Origin: Ruminococcus flavefaciens
GTDB lineage: Bacteria; Bacillota; Clostridia; Oscillospirales; Ruminococcaceae
Assembly: GCA_902777125.1 (NCBI GenBank)
Contig: CACYSQ010000021.1
Span: forward strand, 1-59,429
Reading direction: 5' to 3'
Length of the DNA: 59,429 bases
The position numbers and the translations under genes were made by a program. Below are positions 54,773 to 59,429 of this stretch, piece by piece. Numbering within the stretch: the stretch's first letter is position 1; each line of letters begins with the position of its first letter. The notes under the pieces were generated by a model. It saw only the letters and a program-made list of their open reading frames with translations. It made no database searches and was not told the DNA's origin.

Positions 54773-56010
54773 TACTTATCCCACTTCGATTCTATTAGTT
54801 TAACATGGTCATTGCCGGTCTGAACGGAGCCGTCCTTGAGGCTTATGTACGGTGCAAAGTCCTCGTGTGTACCGGTCTTGTCGGTTATCCTTATCTTAAC
54901 GTCACCGGAAATATCGCTGTAATTGCATTTGAGGAGGATAGGTGCGCCGTTGTAGCTGCGGTAGATAGTGCCGAGGTCGCGGTCGTTCACGAAATCGTAC
55001 CATATCACCTCGATAGTTGCGTCCTTGTCAGCAGGTATGACGAGGTAGAGCTCTGTGCCGAGCTGAGTTCCGCAGAAATTCTGGTCGGGTATATTGCCGA
55101 GTGGAATGAACATATCCATAAATCCGCTGTTTGCGAGCTTGCTGATGAAATATTCCCTGTTTTCGGCGAGACTGTTCTCCTTGGAGTCAACAGGTCCGAC
55201 ATAGCCGACAGCACAGAACTGACCGTCCTTCTTCATCTCACCGCGTATGGAAAGCTCAGGCGACCATATATCCGCGGAAATGTCATTCAGGTCAACGGGA
55301 GTCTGTACGACGTCCTCGCCCTTGCCGGTAAAGCGGTCGATGTAGTACCATGTTGAGGTCGAAGCGTGACCGTCAATGATATCGTAGAGGTGTATCATGA
55401 CCGTGCGCGGGATATCGTCATCAATAACATCTGCGAACTCGGGAACATGGTTCGTGCGTAAGCCGTAGTAGTCCTTAGCCATGCGTTCGAGGGCAGCATC
55501 GGGATTGAACGTGAAGGTGTCAACATCAGCGTCCATGAACCATTTATAGGTGACGGAATCGTTTGCGCTGTCATAGAGGAGGAAGGTGCCGTCCGGCTGC
55601 ATCTCGAAGCGGTGCTCGTTTTTCTGGTGATCGAGAGTATTTTCAAAGATCATTTTATCTCCGCTGACCGTGTATGTGGAAAGCGAGGCGACATTGTAGT
55701 CCGCGTCAGTCAGCAGGACCTTGTCGTCCTCAACAACGAGGAAGGTATAAACGCCCTCGACATGGCGGTCGGGACAAATGCCGAACCATGCTCCGTTTTT
55801 GAGCAGGGTACTGTCAGCAGGGGACTTTTCCGTTGAAGTCTCGGCGGAAGAAGCCTCTGTGGACTGTTCAGCCGTTGTGTCTTCGGCAGAGGGAGCCTCC
55901 GATGAAGCTTCGGCGGAGGCGGACGCTTTCTCCGAGCTGTCAGCGTCTTGTCCGCAGGCAGAAAGCGTTAGCAGCAGGGAGGCTGCAAAAATAATCGCTG
56001 ATCTTTTCAT
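54772..56010 (-). CDS. Secreted lipoprotein of unknown function
   Basis: 412 residues. Lipobox LSAC with Cys19 after a short hydrophobic signal, then a Ser/Glu/Ala/Thr-rich linker (about 20-65). Next is a DUF5640-like small beta domain (YTVSGDKMIFENTLDHQKNE, 70-150). A globular part ending in repeated beta strands follows (VKIRITDKTGTHEDFAPYIS). Membrane-anchored outside the cell. First gene of the lipoprotein-small protein-surE unit, promoter at 56056-56084. Confidence 0.87.
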   Translation of the reverse strand: MKRSAIIFAASLLLTLSACGQDADSSEKASASAEASSEAPSAEDTTAEQSTEASSAETSTEKSPADSTLLKNGAWFGICPDRHVEGVYTFLVVEDDKVLLTDADYNVASLSTYTVSGDKMIFENTLDHQKNEHRFEMQPDGTFLLYDSANDSVTYKWFMDADVDTFTFNPDAALERMAKDYYGLRTNHVPEFADVIDDDIPRTVMIHLYDIIDGHASTSTWYYIDRFTGKGEDVVQTPVDLNDISADIWSPELSIRGEMKKDGQFCAVGYVGPVDSKENSLAENREYFISKLANSGFMDMFIPLGNIPDQNFCGTQLGTELYLVIPADKDATIEVIWYDFVNDRDLGTIYRSYNGAPILLKCNYSDISGDVKIRITDKTGTHEDFAPYISLKDGSVQTGNDHVKLIESKWDK

Positions 56011-56055
56011 TATTCGTTCTCCTTATATCATGGTGGGTATAAATATCCGTATAAC

Positions 56056-56084
56056 ATTATATCACATAGTCTTGATTAAGTCAA
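56056..56084 (-). promoter_or_regulatory. Promoter of the lipoprotein-surE unit
   Basis: On the minus strand TTGACT, 17-bp spacer, TATAAT, about 45 bp before the ATG at 56010. Confidence 0.85.
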
Positions 56085-56154
56085 CGACATTATATGAATA
56101 AATCTGTTATATATTCGCTCAAACGCCGTGTTTACGGGCTTTATCATCGACTGT

Positions 56155-56206
56155 GGTAGAAAGATATATTATCGAAATCCGTTTTTCTTCTACCGGATTT
56201 TCTACC
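56155..56206. other. Candidate integrase binding sites / attachment region
   Basis: GGTAGAA at 56155-56161 and TTCTACC at 56188-56194 and 56200-56206: one inverted and two direct copies of a 7-mer spaced 12 bp. They lie between the lipoprotein promoter and the 3' end of the integrase gene, where an att site with arm-type repeats is expected. The other element end is outside the window, so the core cannot be fixed. Confidence 0.45.
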
Positions 56207-56262
56207 AAAATCGCTCATTTTTCGTTCTCTTTTTCTCGCTATAAATTTTTCGATATTATATT

Positions 56263-57705
56263 TTATAATCTTGATGATTGCGATTCTCCTGTCACCGCAG
56301 GGGTGTCGCTTTTCTTTTTACGTCCGCCTGTCTTCTTAGGTGCAGGCGTGTCTGTTGTTTTTGACGCAGTCTTTTTGCTTGTCGTTTTTTTCTTTGTAGA
56401 CTGCTTTTCAGGCTTGGCAGTCTCCGCAGGAGCTTTACTGTGCTGATCTGCTTCACCGTCAAGCACTCTGGCGATAGTCTCCGCAGAAATGACCTTTGCG
56501 TTATATTCCAAGTGGCTATAAAGATTCGCCGTGATCGCATAGTTGCTATGGCCAAGCCACTCCTGGATAGCCTTCATCGGAACATCGTTTGCAAGTAAAA
56601 GGCTGGCACAAGAATGACGCAGATCATGGAAACGAAGGTGTCTCAGTCCTGCTTTGGTAATGACGTAGTGAAAACGGCTGGTCACATACTCAGGCGAGAT
56701 CAGCTTACCGTAATTGTCACGGCAGATGAAGCCCTCAAACTCCTTATCATAGGACGAACCGCATATCTTTTTGAAGTGAGCTTCAAGCTCTTTCTTCTCA
56801 AGGAGCATTCTCTCAATATGCGGTATCAGCGGAAGTCTTCTTCTTGTGGAATTGGTTTTCAGCCTTGTCTCCACATAGAGCTTTCTCTGACCGTTCTCGT
56901 CATAATCGCTGACAACTTTACGCTGAATGGTAATCGTCTTATTTTTGAAATCGACCGCATCCCATCTCAGACCGAGTACCTCGCTGCGACGCAGACCATA
57001 ATAGGCGGCAATGTGTACCACCAATTCAAGTCTGTCACCCTTGAATACCTCAAACAGCGTATTCAGCTCGTCCTTATTATAAAAGGTGGCTTCATACTTA
57101 TCTGCTCTCGGCATAACAAGTTTATCCATCGGGTGAAGTTGAAGATACTCCATTTTCACCGCATAGGCAAGTCCCGAATGGATAGCAAGATAATACTGCT
57201 TCACGGCACTGCCCTTGCAGCCCTCATCGAGCTTGTGATTAAGGAACTCCTGAACGTGATTGTGTCTCAGCTCACCGAGGGTGATACCCGGATAGTGAAT
57301 ATCGAGATACTCCACGAATCGCCTGTTAGCACTCTTATATGTCTGATAGGTAGTTCTTGCAAGGTTCGGACGCATTGCCGTCAGCCACTCATTCACAAAT
57401 TCACCCATTGTCATCTTTGATTCGGGAGTGTCAGTCATGACAGCATACGGCTCTTTCATCGCAGAAACAGGTGCAGAGGTGGACTTCTTGGGCTTTTCAA
57501 GCACTCCCATTCTGAACTGCTCGTCAAACTCTGCCACGATCTGATCGACCGCTTCTTTCAGAGCCTTTTTCGTGCATTTCTCAGGAAGATCCGTATTCAC
57601 CCACTTGCGCTTACGCTTTCCTTCGCTGTCCTTGTAGTCAAAAACAACATACTGTTTTCCGTTTTTTACGGAAGTGATGTACTTATAAGGCAGACTTGCT
57701 TTCAT
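56263..57705 (-). CDS. Tyrosine site-specific integrase of an integrative element
   Basis: 480 residues from ATG 57705, set by AAGGAGG; the frame extends upstream without RBS. N-terminal arm-binding region (YITSVKNGKQYVVFDYKDSE), SAM-like core-binding domain (MTMGEFVNEWLTAMRPN), and catalytic domain with Arg in YYGLRRSEVLGLRW, His-x-x-Arg in HDLRHSCASLLLA and the nucleophile Tyr in ITANLYSHLEY. A ~60-residue Lys/Thr/Pro-rich tail after the Tyr (KKKTTSKKTASKTT) is unusual. It catalyses integration and excision with the adjacent excisionase. The element extends rightwards past the window. Confidence 0.95.
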   Translation of the reverse strand: MKASLPYKYITSVKNGKQYVVFDYKDSEGKRKRKWVNTDLPEKCTKKALKEAVDQIVAEFDEQFRMGVLEKPKKSTSAPVSAMKEPYAVMTDTPESKMTMGEFVNEWLTAMRPNLARTTYQTYKSANRRFVEYLDIHYPGITLGELRHNHVQEFLNHKLDEGCKGSAVKQYYLAIHSGLAYAVKMEYLQLHPMDKLVMPRADKYEATFYNKDELNTLFEVFKGDRLELVVHIAAYYGLRRSEVLGLRWDAVDFKNKTITIQRKVVSDYDENGQRKLYVETRLKTNSTRRRLPLIPHIERMLLEKKELEAHFKKICGSSYDKEFEGFICRDNYGKLISPEYVTSRFHYVITKAGLRHLRFHDLRHSCASLLLANDVPMKAIQEWLGHSNYAITANLYSHLEYNAKVISAETIARVLDGEADQHSKAPAETAKPEKQSTKKKTTSKKTASKTTDTPAPKKTGGRKKKSDTPAVTGESQSSRL

Positions 57706-57736
57706 TTGATTTTCCTCCTTCGCTGTTGACTCTTCT

Positions 57737-57765
57737 ATTATACATCGGAACCAAATATAATGCAA
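57737..57765 (-). promoter_or_regulatory. Promoter of the integrase gene
   Basis: On the minus strand TTGCAT, 17-bp spacer, TATAAT, about 32 bp before the integrase start. Confidence 0.75.
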
Positions 57766-57811
57766 GACTATTGAACCGCAATTCTCCGATTTTCGGCGCT
57801 ATGTCCGGCTT

Positions 57812-58036
57812 TTAACCGTCATTTTTGTGCGCAATTAAGAACTCAATTACGTCTGCTTTCAGTACCCTGATATGCCGACCGCTGTGTTCGATACGCCTGA
57901 TCTCTCCGTTTCCAATCATACCATAAACTTTGGTAGTCCCGAAATGCAAGATCTCACATACCTCTTTCACAGTCAGCACGGGCGGATACTTCCGCAATTT
58001 GTTCGCAATATCCTTCTTATCCTCATTGCTCGCCAT
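57812..58036 (-). CDS. Excisionase / helix-turn-helix DNA-binding protein
   Basis: 74 residues, RBS TAGGAGG. A MerR-like winged helix of the HTH_17/excisionase family: PPVLTVKEVCEILHFGTTKV, YGMIGNGEIRRIEHSGRHIR, then VLKADVIEFL. Its place next to the integrase fits a recombination directionality factor. It has 106 bp between it and the integrase start, so the two can be expressed separately. Confidence 0.9.
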   Translation of the reverse strand: MASNEDKKDIANKLRKYPPVLTVKEVCEILHFGTTKVYGMIGNGEIRRIEHSGRHIRVLKADVIEFLIAHKNDG

Positions 58037-58163
58037 TAAAAATCCTCCTATCTCTCAGGAGAAAAAGAAAACAAATTAGCGTAGATGTTTCATATTCAGT
58101 TTTCAAGATGCTGTAATACATCGTCTGTCGGTTATTTTTATGCCCAAAGATTGATGTACTGTT

Positions 58164-58213
58164 GGCAGCTCCTACTCCGAGGAATAGAAGCTCCCGACGG
58201 CACATCAGCCGTC
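58164..58213 (-). ncRNA. Two-hairpin structured element, copy B
   Basis: Minus-strand order: hairpin 1 GACGGC / GCCGTC with 6-nt loop (58213-58196), GGG linker, hairpin 2 AGCT-t-CTA / TAG-g-AGCT (58192-58167), closing GCC (58166-58164). The t-g position pairs as U-G in minus-strand RNA but is C-A mismatched on plus. Same architecture as copies A and C with different bases. Confidence 0.65.
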
Positions 58214-58218
58214 GTCAT

Positions 58219-58264
58219 AGGCAGTACCCGATGAACGGATACTCCCGACAGCGTTTCAGCTATC
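58219..58264 (-). ncRNA. Two-hairpin structured element, copy A, over the antirepressor stop codon
   Basis: Minus-strand order: hairpin 1 GATAGC / GCTGTC with 6-nt loop (58264-58247), GGG linker, hairpin 2 AGTA-t-CCG / CGG-g-TACT (58243-58223), closing GCC. The restored antirepressor frame stops with TGA inside the hairpin-1 loop. Copy B starts 6 nt further on, so A and B are in tandem. Confidence 0.65.
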
Positions 58265-59011
58265 GTCCTGCTCGATAAGGGGCAGGATACCCTCTCTCTT
58301 TAACTGGTCATAGATGAATATGCGGCCCTGCTGCGTCCAATATGAATGAACTTTGGCAGTAGGTTCACCGTTCTTATCAAAAACAGTATGTGTCTTTGAC
58401 TTCATGTATCCTCTGTCCGCATATTTCTGATAGAGAAGCCATATTTGCCCCTGCTTATACTGTATGCCATGTTCATGAAGCCAGCCACTTTGCTGACTTT
58501 CCGTAGTCCTTTGCGATAGTGGTTATGGGCATAAGCCCTGCGGATTGCAGTACCATATCGCAATATGTCGCCTTCGGCTTCATTTCCTCGATCTGCTTCG
58601 CCTGAACAGCGGTTGTCTCGATGAGATTGCCGTTCTGCTGTTTGGCAAGCTCCAGTTTCTGGTCTGCGATCTGCAATGCTCTTGCCATGACAGCATCAGG
58701 ACTGTTCCATTGCTTTTCAAGGTTTATGAAGTATTCACGGCAGCGCTTGCCGATCTCGGTACGCTGTATCATGCAAAGCTCCTTTGCCATATCAATGGTG
58801 AGCTGATGATCGGTTCTCGGCTTTCCTGCAAGTCCGTCCGACCTATTATTCAAAAAAGAATAATAGTCTATTCCCTCAGAAAAACCATATTCGCACATTC
58901 TATCAAACCATATTGAATACTGCGTCCTGACCTCAAGGGCGGCATGAAGCTCCCGTCCGCTGACGGTAGGATTATCATTATCGTATTTCACAGCAATTGT
59001 GATTTCATTCA
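58256..59011 (-). pseudogene. Phage-type AntA/KilAC antirepressor, frameshifted
   Basis: ATG 59011 with GAGAGGGTG upstream. The first frame (to a stop at 58473) carries an AntA/AntB domain (NPTVSGRELHAALEVRTQYS; GFSEGIDYYSF), a coiled region (LELAKQQNGNLIETTAVQAK) and the start of KilAC (MPITTIAKDYGKSAKWL). Just after KWL the natural continuation is in the +1 frame: WLHEHGIQYKQGQIWLLYQK, then ADRGYMKSKTHTVFDKNGEP and a stop at 58256. One small indel near 58484 therefore splits the gene. KilAC is the DNA-binding part, so the short product probably cannot work normally. Antirepressors switch temperate elements by blocking the repressor. Confidence 0.85.
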
Positions 59012-59059
59012 TATAGAACACCCTCTCTCTATCTTGTCGGTGTTTTTGTTTGTGATTTA

Positions 59060-59120
59060 CTCCTGGAATGTCGGGAACGGAGAACCGTCCCCGACGCAGG
59101 AGTGGCAGTATTATCTGCCA
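59060..59120. promoter_or_regulatory. Two strong hairpins upstream of the antirepressor
   Basis: A long stem at 59060-59102: CTCCTG / CAGGAG outside, GTCGGGAACGG / CCGTCCCCGAC (one A-C mismatch on plus, G-U on minus RNA) inside, AGAA loop. Directly next to it TGGCAG / CTGCCA with a 6-nt loop (59103-59120). They fill most of the 155-bp gap between copy C and the antirepressor start and may control its expression. Confidence 0.6.
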
Positions 59121-59166
59121 ATATGAAAATAGGAGAAATGGAACTGTCGCATTCAGAGATGTTTTT

Positions 59167-59217
59167 GGCAGAACCCAAGCCGCAGGCTCAGGCTCTCCCG
59201 ACAGCATCTCTGCTGTC
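59167..59217 (-). ncRNA. Two-hairpin structured element, copy C
   Basis: Minus-strand order: hairpin 1 GACAGC / GCTGTC with 6-nt loop (59217-59200), GGG linker, hairpin 2 of 12 pairs (59196-59170, outer AGA / TCT, inner AGCC / GGCT, three G-T pairs), closing GCC (59169-59167). The A-to-G exchange against copy B in hairpin 1 is matched by a T-to-C exchange on the other arm. Confidence 0.65.
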
Positions 59218-59322
59218 ATAGTGAAAGGAGCTTCGATAGAGCATCGAAAAATGAAAGAAAAGCGAACCTCCGGAAACGGTACAGCCTGAAAATGGACAAA
59301 GAAGCTGTGCCGTTCCCTCAGC

Positions 59323-59429
59323 TCAAAGTAAACCTTCGTGTAGGAAGGAGGATAAGAGAGCTTGTTGGCTCATGGAGCGAACGCCCTCTATAATATCAAG
59401 CACAGAATTTGAAGAATCGGGCAAGATTT
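59323..59429 (-). CDS. Possible C-terminal end of an unknown gene, cut by the window edge
   Basis: The minus frame is open from the edge and reads ILPDSSNSVLDIIEGVRSMS, then QQALLSSFLHEGLL and a stop at 59323. It is short and not recognised. 59221-59322 shows no gene. Confidence 0.3.
   Translation of the reverse strand, partial: ILPDSSNSVLDIIEGVRSMSQQALLSSFLHEGLL

Overview
The window looks like the chromosome of an anaerobic, plant-fibre-degrading Clostridia member close to Ruminococcus (R. flavefaciens/R. albus type). The signs are three secreted proteins with C-terminal dockerin repeats (a GH5 cellulase, a GH2 beta-galactosidase and a C39-like peptidase), a HydG maturase for [FeFe]-hydrogenase, many TTGACA/TATAAT promoters with 17-bp spacers, strong AGGAGG ribosome binding sites and a sporulation-type YlmC/YmxH protein. 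Species is inferred from these families, not proven.

Layout. 1-2100: the end of an AraC regulator, a beheaded PL11-type rhamnogalacturonan lyase, a serine-recombinase scar, a tRNA-Leu and a half tRNA-Leu. 2150-9000: a Cys/Pro/Glu-rich protein, the TM1266-like regulator plus hydG behind a leader with a terminator, two zinc-ribbon membrane proteins, a tiny membrane protein with a ymxH-like gene, and rpsB-tsf. 9000-16900: MoxR ATPase, DUF58, transglutaminase, dockerin-bearing C39-like protein, prmA and an unknown conserved protein. 17060-26400 is an accessory island after tRNA-Arg. It is full of broken genes (Cthe_2159-like, YgjP-like metallopeptidase, sortase with an amber codon, recombinase tail, RecQ head, a frameshifted small gene), plus a large LPXTG protein and a diguanylate cyclase that lacks its sensor. 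Two ~100-bp copies of a hairpin repeat lie 7.4 kb apart in it.

26980-33615: GH5 cellulase and GH2 enzyme, both dockerin-tagged. 33800-39180: zinc-ribbon/TM proteins, a membrane-anchored HExxH protein and an SDR. 39358-46044: an HD-GYP protein with a sensory beta-propeller, then a triple-PAS/GGDEF/PAS/degenerate-GGDEF/EAL protein, so c-di-GMP turnover is well represented. 46240-50521: lon, engB, lysA. 50624-56010 (minus): lipoprotein, small protein, surE and two SH3-domain paralogs, probably one transcription unit. 56150-59429 (minus): one end of an integrative element with tyrosine integrase, excisionase and a frameshifted AntA/KilAC antirepressor.

The most novel-looking signal is a two-hairpin element in that integrative region. 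It occurs three times (58164-58213, 58219-58264, 59167-59217). All copies share a 6-bp stem with a 6-nt loop, a GGG linker, a second helix and a closing GCC (minus-strand sense). The sequences differ, but base pairs are kept by compensatory changes, and mismatches on the plus strand become G-U pairs on the minus strand. Other structured RNA candidates are the hydG leader with mutually exclusive pairings, the ymxH leader that buries its ribosome binding site, and the covarying island repeat.
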